Assembly (NCBI GenBank): GCA_036245525.1
Contig: BTPG01000007.1
Coordinates: 160,788,379-160,852,378 of the forward strand
DNA: 64,000 bases
Source of the DNA: Semisulcospira habei
Taxonomy: Eukaryota > Mollusca > Gastropoda > Semisulcospiridae
Reading direction: 5' to 3'
The translations under genes were made by a program, and so were the position numbers. Shown here in pieces: positions 22,616 through 33,463 of the stretch. The stretch's first letter is position 1; every line of letters begins with the position of its first letter. The notes under the pieces were generated by a model. The model saw only the letters and a program-made list of their open reading frames with translations. It was not told where the DNA came from and made no database searches.

Positions 22616-23115
22616 NNNNNNNNNNNNNNNNNNNNNNNNNNNNNNNNNNNNNNNNNNNNNNNNNNNNNNNNNNNNNNNNNNNNNNNNNNNNNNNNNNNNN
22701 NNNNNNNNNNNNNNNNNNNNNNNNNNNNNNNNNNNNNNNNNNNNNNNNNNNNNNNNNNNNNNNNNNNNNNNNNNNNNNNNNNNNNNNNNNNNNNNNNNNN
22801 NNNNNNNNNNNNNNNNNNNNNNNNNNNNNNNNNNNNNNNNNNNNNNNNNNNNNNNNNNNNNNNNNNNNNNNNNNNNNNNNNNNNNNNNNNNNNNNNNNNN
22901 NNNNNNNNNNNNNNNNNNNNNNNNNNNNNNNNNNNNNNNNNNNNNNNNNNNNNNNNNNNNNNNNNNNNNNNNNNNNNNNNNNNNNNNNNNNNNNNNNNNN
23001 NNNNNNNNNNNNNNNNNNNNNNNNNNNNNNNNNNNNNNNNNNNNNNNNNNNNNNNNNNNNNNNNNNNNNNNNNNNNNNNNNNNNNNNNNNNNNNNNNNNN
23101 NNNNNNNNNNNNNNN
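22616..23115. other. Assembly gap, 500 N
   Basis: Exactly 500 N between the Ty3/gypsy pol (minus) and a LINE ORF1 (plus). True length unknown. Confidence 0.99.
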
Positions 23116-24761
23116 CCCTATCACAAGATCCTAAACCTAGCAGTGCAGAACCTAAAACTAGTGATGATATTGCTAGTCAAGTTAGTCAATCAGTCTCTGT
23201 GACCGTTAATCAAGAGGACGCCCCCACCGAAGCCTATGCTGGCACACCTGTCCAGGTCATGGATGGTGTTGTGTCGGAGGAGGCGGAGGGGGACGACCAT
23301 CACTTTCAAACTGTCTCTGGAGACCGTCGTCGAAAAAACAAAAAAGCCTATCGAGGTGGGGAGAGGCCTGACGGGATCTTAGCCGAGCCGGTGACGGAGG
23401 AGTGGTGTAGGTTCCCGGTCCGATTACGGGACTTGGGGACCGGCGCCACTCTTATCCGCAACCATGGGACGCAGCAGCCCCACATTTGTGAGGCTGCCGG
23501 GGCAACCCCGTCGGAAATCTCTCTGAGATCGATAGGCCATAACTTATGGATAGTTTCTTGCCCGAGTTTACGGGCACAACAAAAGCTCAGTACAAAAACC
23601 AATATAGGTGGGGCGCACGTTGAGTGTCTTGTCCCCACTCCTAGAGTGGTGGGCGTTGTCCACGGTGTCCCCCATGTTGAGGACCCCGTGGAGATCGCCC
23701 ACACGCTTAAACAGCAGGGCTTTAATGCCACTATCACTCGTCTTAAGAACCGAGATGGTACGGCCTCCAGAGCCATCAAAATAGAATTTCTGGGCCTAAC
23801 CAGCCTACCAACTAAAATTAAAATTGGAGCCCTTCTCTGCCCGCTGGAGCCGTATGCACCCACGGCGGCACACTGTGCCAACTGTTGCCGATTGGGGCAC
23901 ACGGCAAAAGCGTGCAGAGCAAAGCATGCGACCTGTGTTCGCTGCGGAAGTAAAAAACATCGTCGTGCGGACTGTCCTGACACGGCGGTGGCAAAATGTG
24001 TTAACTGTGGCGGCCCACACAGTGCCGCCTATCAAAAATGCCCGAAAATAATTCTGTTTCGTGAGGCAAATAAAATCAGAAATCAGAGCTATATTCCATA
24101 TAAAGCAGCGCTCTATAGAGCACAAACAAATATTAATCAACGAGCAGCAGCCAAGGAAAACAATCTCCACAGGCCTGCCTCTCCTAACCTGGATAAGACC
24201 GCCTGGGCCAAGCCTTTTACTTGGCCCAGCCGGCCTCAAACTTCCTCGATCTCAGTTACATCTTTTCACAGCCTCGTTCAAAATTCAGAGTTAGAGATAA
24301 CTATACCTGCTTCCAAAGCAGAAAGAACACAGGCCAAAGAAACTGTCTCTAAACAGACAGTACTGCAGACCAAAGTCACTAAAGACACTGGTCAACAAAC
24401 TGATGCTACTCAGGTTAAAGGGACTGAGCCTATACAGATCATAGTGCAGGATAAAACGACCAAAGATGTTGGTCAACAAACTGATAACTTTTCTTCCCCT
24501 CCGGTCAATAGTCAGCCCGTGGGTGGCGTGATGATGGAGGAGGACAGTCTTCCTAAACTCCATGAGAGTAAAGCCAAAATGCTACTCGATATGAAAAAAT
24601 GCATGGACTCCCTTGAGAAAGCCTTGCATAAAAAGGGTATTAATGACACTAAACAAGCCCTGAGTGCATTTGGAAGTATCATCCAAGGTTACTTATTAGC
24701 AATAATAACCAACACGAGCTACAAACCATCATACACCCAGCTTCACCATCTTAATGCGTAA
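23116..24761 (+). CDS. LINE ORF1 (gag-like, three zinc knuckles), 5' end in gap
   Basis: The frame is open from the gap to TAA at 24761. A conserved block (EEWCRFPVRLRDLGTGATLI, then GGAHVECLVPTPRVVGVVHG) precedes three cysteine knuckles: CANCCRLGHTAKAC, CVRCGSKKHRRADC and CVNCGGPHSAAYQKC. This is the nucleic-acid-binding ORF1 type of I/Jockey-like LINEs. The C-terminal part is K/T/Q-rich with a repeated KDTGQQTD / KDVGQQTD motif. The frame has no internal stop. No endonuclease or reverse transcriptase follows: the ORF is followed directly by 3'-UTR-like sequence, so this copy may be an ORF1-only derivative. Confidence 0.88.
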
Positions 24762-24925
24762 AGACTATTCTCCTGATTTATCGTTCTTAACCAGTCTTAG
24801 ATAGTTCTTTTATATGTATATATTGCCTTTTTAAAAGGAGTTTTAACTTATAGTCCGAAATAAAGATTTTTAGTTTTGTCCATTTGATGAAAAGGACCGT
24901 TGTTTTTCTGGAAATAGGGCTCGGA
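24762..24925 (+). other. LINE 3' UTR-like sequence after ORF1
   Basis: Contains AATAAAG followed by ggaccgttgtttttctgg. The same arrangement (aataaag then ggactgttgttttctgg) occurs in the 3' UTR of the RNase H LINE at 33464-35535, and a weaker version at 28400-28480. This suggests one family with a shared 3' end. Confidence 0.5.
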
Positions 24926-25129
24926 TTGGCCTAGGGCCACCGATAACAGACCTTCAGCTGTACTTATTCGATATAGGAAATGAGTGAGAATTTCAATTTT
25001 TATTGGCCGTGTGGCTTTGTCCACCGACCCTCTTAGCTAATTTTTAACCCTGGTCCTGTCCCCCATAATCCCACCCATATAAGTCAAACTAGCTAGTCCC
25101 TGATACTAGAAATAGTCAATAGGGACAGT

Positions 25130-26164
25130 AAGCCAGATTCAAGCGAAGAGGCGATATCCACAGGGTCCTCAACAAATGGGACGCCGTGAACAACACCTAG
25201 TACCCTTGGCACAGGGATGGTGCATTCTACATGTGCACCACCGATATTTTGTTTCTTACTAAGTTTTATCTGTGCCCTCTGTGTGGGGCAGGAAATTATC
25301 CATATGTTATGGCCAATAGGCCTCAGGGAGATCTCCGAAGGGGACACACCCGCAGCCTGGCAGATGTGTGGCTGCATTGTGCCGTGGTTACGTATGAGGG
25401 TGGTACCTGTCCCCAGGTCCCTGAGCCGGACCGGGAACCTGCACCACTCCTCCTTGACAGGCTCGGCCGCGTCCCCAACGGGTTTCTCCCTAGCTAGGAA
25501 GTTTCTGCGAGGTCTACGTTTTTTATTCCGATCCACGATCTCGAAATCATCTTTGTCCCTCACCGGCGCCATGCCCTCCTCCACAAGGGAGCCCAGCAGA
25601 GCACCGGGAGATTTATCTTTGTCCTTTTCCTCCTCCACCGTCATGCCCACATCCTCCGGGGAACTGGGCAGGACGGTGGAGGGGTCATCCAAAATCAATC
25701 ACTTGGTTTAAGATAGATGGTGGATCGGAGTTTTGACTAGAGGAATTATTTAAGTGCATCGCACGTACTGGATTTAGGCGTACATCAGGTTGAAATTTAA
25801 TAGGAGATATCGCTCTTTGAAGTCGAAACGGCGACCTTGCTCTCTTTATTGGGCAAGGAGGCATTTCAAGACTTGACGTAGAATCATTAAGCGAGTCAAC
25901 CGAGGATGAAGTATCCTCAGTTTCTGAAGAGGAAGATTCACTGGTTAGTGATCGTCCAACCATGTTAGGTGCTATGGTACTGACTTTTTCTTGCGTTTTG
26001 GGAGGCGGATCAACAAGTCTACGCCTCCTACGCTTTTGTTTTTTTGCTGTCTTCGGCAGCTTCTCTCTCAAAGGAGATCGGCTGCGTTTTCCCGAGTTAG
26101 AGCTTTTCCCACCAAGGGGAACATCTGAAGAAGAAGAAGAGATTATACCAAGTACAGACTCCAT
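25130..26164 (-). pseudogene. LINE ORF1, second copy, frameshifted and 3' truncated
   Basis: From ATG at 26164 the frame gives a Ser- and basic-rich N-terminus (MESVLGIISSSSSDVPLGG, TAKKQKRRRRRLV). It shifts frame near 25690 and continues with MILDDPSTVLPSSPEDVGM and the conserved block EEWCRFPVRLRDLGTGTTLI ... GGAHVECTIPVPRVLGVVHG. Homology ends near 25130, before the zinc knuckles. It is opposed to, and clearly diverged from, the plus-strand copy at 23116-24761, so the two are not a recent inverted duplication. Related motifs (agtaagccaga) occur at both ends, near 25127 and 26534. Confidence 0.8.
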
Positions 26165-27050
26165 TGGTATTTATTTAGATTTAAAGCCAAGGTGGTATGG
26201 CCAAAAAGTGGCCGAGCCGCAAGGCTACTGTAATATGCTAGGCCGGTCTAGTAGTAGGCTAAGTATCTAGTGGAGCACCACTGACAGAAATTTAACATAG
26301 ACTAGGACCCGCGCGGCACTATAGGTCGTCGCAGCGGGACTACTGTACGTGAAGTTATTTTTATGGGCAGGGAGGCTAAGTAACCTATGCTGCGCCGCAA
26401 GGGTGACCCCGAGCGGCGCAAATTGTTTGCAACTAAGATCCGCGCAGTACAGAGGGTAGCTGGGCGGACAGCGCTAGTATCTAGTCAGATTAGGGATAAG
26501 AAATGGCTAGTGACTCTTATTTAAAAAGACCTATAGTAAGCCAGACTCAGATAGATACCTCCTCCAAAGTTTCACCGTCTTTTTTTCTTTCTTGAAACTT
26601 ATGGAGGTAGCCGAAAAAGCAGGTAACGTCGGTGTGGCAGTGGCGTAGTTGGAGTAGTTGAAGTAGCTGGAGTAGATATGGCAGGCTAGCGTAGTGGGTC
26701 TAGAAGACACAAGGCGCAAGGAACTGCAGGCAGCTGAGAGGTAGTGGTGATAATGCCGTAGACGGCTGGTGCTGGCTGGCTGATAGTAGCAGATGTGTTC
26801 GCTTTCCACTGAGAATAACAAGAATATATAGTCTTCGAATCATCAGTTCTCTCACTAGAAATCATGTCAGGCGTGCTGATCCAACGCACATTTATCGATG
26901 GCATCGCCACAGGCACTGAGTTAGATTCCCTTTCTTTGGATGCCACTAGAAATGTCAAATATAAAATCCATCTGAAGACTGGTATGTCGAACAAATGTTG
27001 AATACAATCTATCACGGGTGACACACGGATTATTCTGCGTCAGCCCTAAG

Positions 27051-27230
27051 CTTACGGAATGAGAGACTCGGAATACGTCTGAAAAGAGTGAAACGTCATA
27101 GACTAACCACTTCAACTCATTCGAGACGTGCCACATACGGCTTACGGGATGAGAGAGTCGGACTGTGTCTTAAAAGAGTGAAGCGTCACAGGCTTAATAT
27201 TTATTTCATTCGAGACGTGTCACATACGGA
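27051..27230. repeat. Tandem duplication of about 88 bp
   Basis: Two units: gcttacggaatgagagactc ... aaaagagtgaaacgtca ... cattcgagacgtgccacata, then gcttacgggatgagagagtc ... aaaagagtgaagcgtca ... cattcgagacgtgtcacata. The second unit runs into the family D hairpin, so its left arm is duplicated. Confidence 0.7.
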
Positions 27231-27276
27231 TACGCGGCCTTTTGCCACGTATCCGTATGCGGAACGCCTCGAATGA
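27207..27276. repeat. Family D hairpin (D1)
   Basis: Arms CATTCGAGACGTGTCACATA, with inner CGGATACGCGGC, and the complementary GCCACGTATCCGTATGCGG ending CTCGAATGAATG. Confidence 0.8.
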
Positions 27277-27384
27277 ATGAGCTGGCCTCTCTCTGCCTGA
27301 GAGGCATGGATGAAAATAGGACCAGAGTTCATTGGGCACCCTCCGCAGGCGATCTGCAAAGAAGGCAGCACTGTGATCAGCTTC

Positions 27385-27478
27385 ATGAGCGAGATTAGTC
27401 CTGCGCCAGCCTCTATGCAAGGTGCTCCGCTATAGCGGAGCATCTTGCATAGTGGCTGGCGCAGGACTAAGCTCACTC
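27385..27478. repeat. Family G hairpin (G1)
   Basis: Left arm ttagtcctgcgccagcc and tatgcaaggtgctccgc, loop tata, right arm gcggagcatcttgcata and ggctggcgcaggactaa. Near-perfect stem of about 45 bp. The downstream flank gctgagcctaaagtatttt is shared with the half copy near 16836. Confidence 0.82.
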
Positions 27479-27794
27479 ACGCAACTGACCGCTGAGCCTA
27501 AAGTATTTTGGTGTCTGTCGCTTGCGCGACCGCTGGACATGTCTTCTGGCTCGAACCTTTCACAGGATGTCAGGGAAGGATTTGCGGGCGTCATTCGGTC
27601 TAACGGCCTTGAGAAAATGCTCTCGGATCACTCGAAGTGCCAAGGGGACAATCAATAGGAATCTGAATGAATGAAAATGCTGCTAAGCCACCATCGTCAA
27701 CCCATTCCCCTGCACATGCCGATAAAAGAGAAGAGAAGAACCCAGGGAAGAAAGAGGCAAGTATAGAAAAGACAGTGACAACACAATTCATTAA

Positions 27795-27950
27795 TATTTT
27801 GGGGTTATCTATTCTGCGCTGCCCGTTAGCGCGCCAATCTACTTTTAGCTGTTTCTCGCACTGAAAGCGTTATATTGCTAGAACAGTGAGGAATCATTGT
27901 CAGGTTACTTGATATAAAGACGACCTGTGCTGAACTGAACTGCCCGGCCA
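27795..27950. repeat. Dispersed repeat R2, copy 2
   Basis: Blocks ttagcgcgccaatctact, ttagctgtttctcgcactg, attgtcaggttacttgatat and tgtgctgaactg match the copy at 63655-64000 in order and orientation. Confidence 0.65.
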
Positions 27951-28180
27951 AATAGTAAACAGCAAAGAGATAAGGGGAAATTAAAAACACAGGGTCAAAG
28001 TAATAAAGCAACAGAGGAAAAAAAAAGTTGAATTAAAGAAACGAATCAAATTAAACCCGCTCTCGATCCTGACCCAGTCAAATTGTTAATATTTGCGTGG
28101 CTGCAGGCCGCGCGGTCTCAATACTGCCGGCTATATAATCCCTTAAACCACCACACTCTTATATATGCCTCATTTTCATT

Positions 28181-28490
28181 TTTTTTTTTTTTAGCATTTT
28201 TAATTCATTTAACCATGCTTTTTATTAATCCATTTACATATACAGGTTCTTTAAACCTTGTTTTAAACAAAAATACTCTAAATAAAATAGCACCCTACTA
28301 CTGAAATATGTTAACTCCTAACTTTTAGTACCTTTAAATCTATTTAATTATAGTGTCTCTTACCAAATTCTCTCTTTTCACGCAGGCCCCTTATAACCTT
28401 GTTTTAATAAAGAATTTATAAATAAAATAGTGTACACCAAACCATCTTAATCATTTTATTTACATAATTAAAAGGACTGTTGGTACTTTG
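28181..28490 (+). repeat. AT-rich LINE 3' end-like segment
   Basis: Several aaccttgtttta and AATAAA motifs, ending with aaaaggactgttgg, resemble the 3' UTR of the LINE at 33464-35535. No coding part is attached. Confidence 0.35.
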
Positions 28491-28696
28491 GTCAATGGTC
28501 GGCCTTGGTGCCCCCGCACCAACATAGCAATGCTGGTTTGCCGCTCGGCTTTGGTCCTGCTGGCCCTCTGCAACCTCCCAGCCCACCCATGCATTGCCCC
28601 TCCCTTGCCCCAGCCGCCCCTCCCCCCCCCCCCCCCAGCCTACAACACCAAACTAAATCTGCTAGTCCCCCATACATTTCTAATGTTAGTCGGAAC

Positions 28697-28860
28697 AGTA
28701 AGCTGGATTGATTGACTGGACTGCCCTGTCCTGTGTCACTAATGAACCATAACTAGACTTGTGTGTAGCGTTACGAACCCATATTAATGGATTGTCTCCT
28801 AACTTTATTTTGAAATAGACAAACAAACAAGTATGCAATTCGCTACTTATTTTGTCAGTA
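28697..28860. repeat. Dispersed repeat R2, partial copy 3
   Basis: Contains ctggactgccctgtcctgtg, atgaaccataactagactt and gtgtgtagcg, as in the distal part of the copies at 30742 and 63655. Confidence 0.5.
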
Positions 28861-29045
28861 CGCGGAGAAAGCAAGTTCAAGAGTGCTTCTTTCTTCATTG
28901 GATTCTCTGCATTTTACACGCTTGGCAGTCAACTCAAGTTTTTGTTCTGGATTTCGATGAAAGAGAAGGAAAAAATAAGCATTTGGCTGACGGTAGCGAA
29001 TTTTTGAACTGGTGACTCCTGCAGAATTCTTGCAGGCGGTTCGTT

Positions 29046-29110
29046 AGGTAGTTAGTTAGTTATTGGGGTTTAGCGCCGAGCAGGCGACTAAGGCGGAGGC
29101 GGTTCGTGAG
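29046..29110 (-). mobile_element. SINE/LINE 3' end with (AACT)n tail (family S3)
   Basis: Minus strand: cctgctcggcgctaaacccc followed by aataactaactaactac. The same end, cctgctcggcgttaaaccca followed by actaactaactaac, occurs on the plus strand at 43935-43997. Confidence 0.65.
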
Positions 29111-29320
29111 GATAGATCTATGTCTTGCAACACAATCGCGTTCACATTCTTTTCGAGCGTGAAAGGGTTACACGTCCAGTCATTACGTGAAGCAAAGTGG
29201 CCAAAACACAAGGACATCTCATCAGGTGAGCTAAGATAAGATAGCGGGAATGTGCTGACATGTTTTGCTGAGTAAACTCCCGAGCTGTGCCGGTAGTGTG
29301 ACACTGGAAACCGTGGCGTG

Positions 29321-29426
29321 GCTGCATGAGTGACCTTAGTCCTGCGGTAGCCACTAAGCAAGGTGCTCCGCGATAGCGGAGCACCTTGATTAGTGGCTGC
29401 CGCATAACTAAGGTCTCTCATGCAAC
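29321..29426. repeat. Family G hairpin (G2)
   Basis: Arms ccttagtcctgcggtagcca and ctaagcaaggtgctccgc, loop gata, then gcggagcaccttgattag and tggctgccgcataactaagg. The cggtagcca/tggctgccg variant is present in both arms. Outer flanks gcatgagtga/tctctcatgc also pair. Confidence 0.82.
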
Positions 29427-29744
29427 CAAGTCACATCTGACTTAAATGATAGTGGACAGGGCTTAGGGATAGTGCTACATATGCACACACAACTACAGCT
29501 ATGCTAATGTACAAAATATCGTCTATAGATAGCAGTGCCACTGCAACCCCCACTCTACTCCACAGTCCCCCACCCCACTCCCACCCACACCCCAAGAAAT
29601 AATACAATATAATGAAATAATGATAGAGTAATAATCCGGCGTCCCAACCAAGTGAGGCTTTCCTTTTTCAGCAGCTCTCTCTCTCTCTCCCCCCCCCCCC
29701 CCCCCCCCCCGGCTACCCTCCCTTCAGCACCCAAGGAACTTAAC

Positions 29745-30690
29745 CCATAAAGCCCTGAAAGACTACGATAGGATGCGGATCGACCATGATATTTCGAGGT
29801 TGGTGTCTGTTACGTTTGTGGTTGTGTTATTCATTTGAGAGCATGTGTATGTTGATCATGGGAAGGAACCGATATTCATTTGAGTATATTTTGGATAAAA
29901 AGTACGTACCTTTTTAGTAGGATCCATTTTCTTTTGCTTGGAACATTGCGATCGCTGTTTTTTTTTTTTTGTTTTGTTTTGTTTTTGTTTTGCTGTATAG
30001 ACTAGAAGTTCGCTATACTATCGTAAAGATCTACCTAGATTTACTTGGAACACTCTGGAAATGGTGCGACCATTCTAGTGACCTCAAATATGACGTCAAA
30101 GTAAAGATGTAGTTGGTTACATTTCGCGACAATTACGCAATGCTCAGAATTTAAGTAATACAACTACAAGTTTCTAGAAGGTTGTAGGTAGTTCTAGGAT
30201 GTTCCTTTTCATGTATATTAATGAGTTTTGTTTACGTTTTCTTTTCTGATTGGTTGAGTTGTGTAATTTGGCGGATTGTTCGGGAAATCTGTAATAGTAT
30301 AAAAGAACCCGTTAGGAAATATATGCTTAGTTACATTGTATCAGAGACGCAGTATGTTACAAGTGTTGATACATTGTAGAGGAGACAGTGTATCTGTGAG
30401 TGGATGCATTTGTGGATGCATAGTGCTGAGATTGCATAGATAGAATAAAATATTGTTGGAACTGTTACTCCAGTGTGGTCTACATCTTTGTGCCACGTGT
30501 GATGAGTTGCAGCTGAGTGAAGTGTCTTTACAAGAACCCTATGTGCGCGCGTCTGGTGTGATTGTACCATACTACGACAACCACGTAGGCCTAACAGTAT
30601 CAGAAGAGCTTGGAGGCGCCAAGCTGTTGCGACACCAACCTTGAAATATCACGGTCGATCTGTCACCTCCAGAACTGATAGAGACATCAG
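29745..30690. repeat. Family B hairpin split by a solo LTR (B5)
   Basis: The left arm at 29771-29807 (ggatcgaccatgatatttcg, aggttggtgtc) and the right arm at about 30621-30662 (gacaccaaccttgaaatatc, acggtcgatc) are complementary. They are separated by the 789-bp LTR at 29808-30596 inserted in the loop. The arms share the private variant gttggtgtc/gacaccaac. Confidence 0.75.
29808..30596 (+). mobile_element. Solo LTR, 789 bp
   Basis: Begins TGTTACG and ends CCTAACA, flanked by gtgtc (29803-29807) and gtatc (30597-30601), a 5-bp target duplication with one mismatch. A TATA box (agtataaaag near 30296) and a polyadenylation signal (gaataaaa near 30443) lie in the right order for U3-R. No internal retroviral-type sequence remains, so it is the product of LTR-LTR recombination. 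Superfamily not determined. Confidence 0.65.
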
Positions 30691-30741
30691 AGGATATCTA
30701 CAAAAATCTGATAATTTTGTCCTGAGGGCGTAAGAAGTTAA

Positions 30742-30905
30742 CGTACCATTACGCGTAAAATCCAAAACACATTTCAGCGCCATTTGTGTTTGCTGATACA
30801 GAAGTTTGGACACGTAGCAAAAACTAGACTTGTGTGTAGCGTTTTGAAACCATCTGTTACAGAAGTGTATCTTTGAACAGTTACGGCGGTAGTGGGTCTG
30901 TAAAG
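30742..30905. repeat. Dispersed repeat R2, copy 4
   Basis: Blocks taccattacgcgtaaaatcc, acatttcagcgccatttgtg, tagacttgtgtgtagcg and aacagttacggcggtagt match the copy at the window end. Confidence 0.65.
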
Positions 30906-30993
30906 TTATTAGCACACTTCATTTCAAATAAGTTAAGAAAAAGTAAAGGTATTGTTGTTGTTGTTGTTTGTTTGTTTTTCACGTCATTCGGCA

Positions 30994-31063
30994 GTTCGAG
31001 ACGTGATGCATTCCAAAACGCGGCTTTATGCCATGTATCCAGATGTGTCACGTCTCCGGTGAC
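30994..31063. repeat. Family D hairpin, diverged (D2)
   Basis: gttcgagacgtgatgcatt ... cgcggctttatgcc ... agatgtgtcacgtctcc. The arms have drifted, but inner and outer motifs of family D are recognisable. TTAA follows at 31066-31069. Confidence 0.55.
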
Positions 31064-31490
31064 TTAACAATACGGATATGATATGGTACTTGCAAAAGAT
31101 GCGAGTGATTGAATAGTATGTATATTTTGGTCAATAAATCAATGCAAACATACACTTTTATATCTTAAGTTGTCAGTAAAAGTATCACCCCAAAAACAAA
31201 ATCCTCAGTTACAGGTGCTATTAATAAAGGGTCAACTTATAATGTATGTTTAAACGTAAATGATTTCGAACAGACGAACTGCAAGAACTGAAAATATGAC
31301 CCCCCCCCCCCCACCCCCCACTCTGAACAACAACAAAAAAATGTGACCCAGAAAAACAAACAGAAAAAATTGAAATACTGAAGGCATGACGCAGCCAAAT
31401 AAACTGTGTCACATCTGCCTCGCGCTGGGGAAAGAAAAACAAAAACAAAACAAAAACCTAGAACATTTCACTTCCAACTGCAGCTGAGGT

Positions 31491-31594
31491 AGACGGATCA
31501 ACCATGACAGAATAAGGGTAGGGTCTGACAAGCTTGGCGCCTTTAGGCGCCAAGCTAATCAGACACTACCCTTGATCTGTCATGGTCGATTCAG
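31491..31594. repeat. Family B hairpin (B6)
   Basis: Arms ggatcaaccatgacagaata and tgacaagcttggcgcc pair with ggcgccaagctaatcaga and gatctgtcatggtcgatt. Loop ttta. Confidence 0.78.
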
Positions 31595-32084
31595 ATCTCA
31601 CACTCTGCACAAATGCTCCGCAGACGATTAAAAACTGCCAACAATTCATTTTGGCTCTGGACGTGCGGGCGTTTACGTTGTCGGGTGCGGAGAAGTTTCA
31701 AATAGATGACAACCCAGCGAAGTCAGAATTTAAAGGTAACAATTTTCTGTCAACAAATTTCACACCAACATTGAGAGAAATGAATGACAGAAACATAATT
31801 ACAAAGGAAGGCACCGCGACCGACTTTCAGTGAAGAAGAAAGGTGAGGGGTGGGAGTGAGTGCAAGGGCGGCGTGTTAAAAAAAAAGCAGGGGGACAAAA
31901 AGAAAAGAAAAGAAAAGAAAAAAACTGAAAAGAAAAGAAAAATGGGTCAACAGCTGTAGAGGAGAACAATGTTTTGTGATTTGCTTCTATAGAATCCGAG
32001 AGATTTTCTATGGACAAATTTCAAAATCTTTATTACGATAAAAAAAAAAAAGATTAAAAAAAGAGGACACAATCTTGCACAACC

Positions 32085-32086
32085 CC

Positions 32087-32117
<31 letters not shown>

Positions 32118-32218
32118 ACATACGTATGCACGCACTCATTCGCTCGCTCGATCTAGCGCACGCACGCACGCGCGCGCACACGCACACAAAACACACACGT
32201 ACACACACATACACAAAT

Positions 32219-32299
<81 letters not shown>

Positions 32300-32348
32300 G
32301 GCACATACACAACTGACACACACACGCATGCACGTACACACACACACA

Positions 32349-32395
<47 letters not shown>
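32085..32395. repeat. Poly-C and long (CA)n microsatellite
   Basis: About 18 C are followed by roughly 290 bp of CA-rich repeat with CG and TA interruptions. Low complexity only; the long frames through it are artefacts. Confidence 0.97.
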
Positions 32396-32397
<2 letters not shown>

Positions 32398-33044
32398 AGA
32401 CAAGCAGACAAACATAGTTCGCGCGTCAACACCTCGTTTTACATCTCCAGACAGAAGCAAAAAAAAAAAAAAAAAATCGATAAGACCCAGACGAAGTTCG
32501 ACGACTTTCTCAACTAGGCAAACAAACAAATTATTCACCCCTTCACGCTGGCTTTGAATACTCTCCTTTTGCACAAGGTGCCTCCCAGTCCCCAAAGCCC
32601 CGTCCCCACCTCCGCCCCCGCCCGCCACCCTCCGCCCTCGCCCCTCCCGCCCCCCCCCCCCCCCCCACCACCACCACGCCACCCTTGTGCAAAAAAAGAG
32701 GGGAAGGGAACAGAAAAAGCCTGGGAAAAATAAACCAAAAATACAAGGAAAAAAATAGCTTTACTGATTCTCTGTTTCGTTTCTAGCGCCACAAGCGAAA
32801 GGCGATGATTATTGACAGACAGTGCCTTGTTGGCTTAATTTGTATTTAGCTATGAAAAGTAAACGAGCTTTGCTACCGCTAAAACGTTCATAAGACGTTT
32901 AATTAAGCACTACCACTGATTCGATTGATCTTTCCAGAATATATTGTAGGTTGAACGTTGTGCATACACACATTACAGTTTTGGTCTGTGCTTTCGGCCC
33001 ACTAGCACGCATAGATTTCAGCTGCAATAGCACTTTGAGTGAGA

Positions 33045-33253
33045 TTAACCAGTTCACAGAAAAGTTGAACACCATTCAACTGCAAGAGGTATAGATACAC
33101 ATGAGCCCCCGCAGTTGAGGGGGCTCATGAGGATCTATGCCTCTTGCTGACATCACTTTAAATCCATGTTCCTGGGACATCTACGGTTTCTGATCTTGAA
33201 TAAACGAAAGATTGCAAAAGCACGGTCTGCGTCAGCTGGCACTGTAGGCTTAA
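33045..33253. mobile_element. Family A TTAA-bounded MITE (A3)
   Basis: Runs from TTAACCAGTTCACAGAAAAG to ..gtaggcTTAA, with the hairpin at 33084-33147 (CAAGAGGTATAGATACACAT / ATGAGGATCTATGCCTCTTG). The right part (atccatgttcctgggac, then ataaacgaaagatt) matches A10, A12 and A14. Its last TTAA is also the first TTAA of the next unit (D3). Confidence 0.78.
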
Positions 33254-33321
33254 TCATCCGAGACGCACTACATCCGGATACGCGGCTTTATGCCGCGTAT
33301 CCGGATGCGGCCCATCTCGAA
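33250..33321. mobile_element. Family D hairpin abutting A3 (D3)
   Basis: TTAATCATCCGAGACGCACT, then catccggatacgcggc, loop tttat, gccgcgtatccggatg and catctcgaat. The stem centre is perfect. The right TTAA is lost. Confidence 0.78.
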
Positions 33322-33463
33322 TACCGCGTGAAATAGAACGCGCTTTATAGCAACAACTTGAATAAGCAATAATTTATGATTATCATTATTTCATACGTTA
33401 TGTGTGGACACACACTTGGCGCTGGAACACAAATGTGAGAACCATAAAAAAAACCCTCTACAC

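Noticed and set aside
25217..25711. 164-codon plus-strand frame
   Set aside because: It is the antisense shadow of the LINE ORF1 pseudogene on the minus strand.
23116..26164. Twin-priming inversion as the origin of the two opposed ORF1 copies
   Set aside because: The inverted part would have to be the 5' segment upstream of the 3' segment; the order is the opposite and the two copies differ clearly in sequence.
25127..26545. 11-bp repeat agtaagccaga at both ends of the minus ORF1 copy as a target-site duplication
   Set aside because: The low-coordinate end is not a LINE 3' end (no UTR or tail), so the match may be chance.
32008..32682. Long open frames on both strands through the CA and C tracts, including a 224-codon frame
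   Set aside because: They translate to Cys-Val or Thr-His runs from simple repeats and have no splice or homology support.
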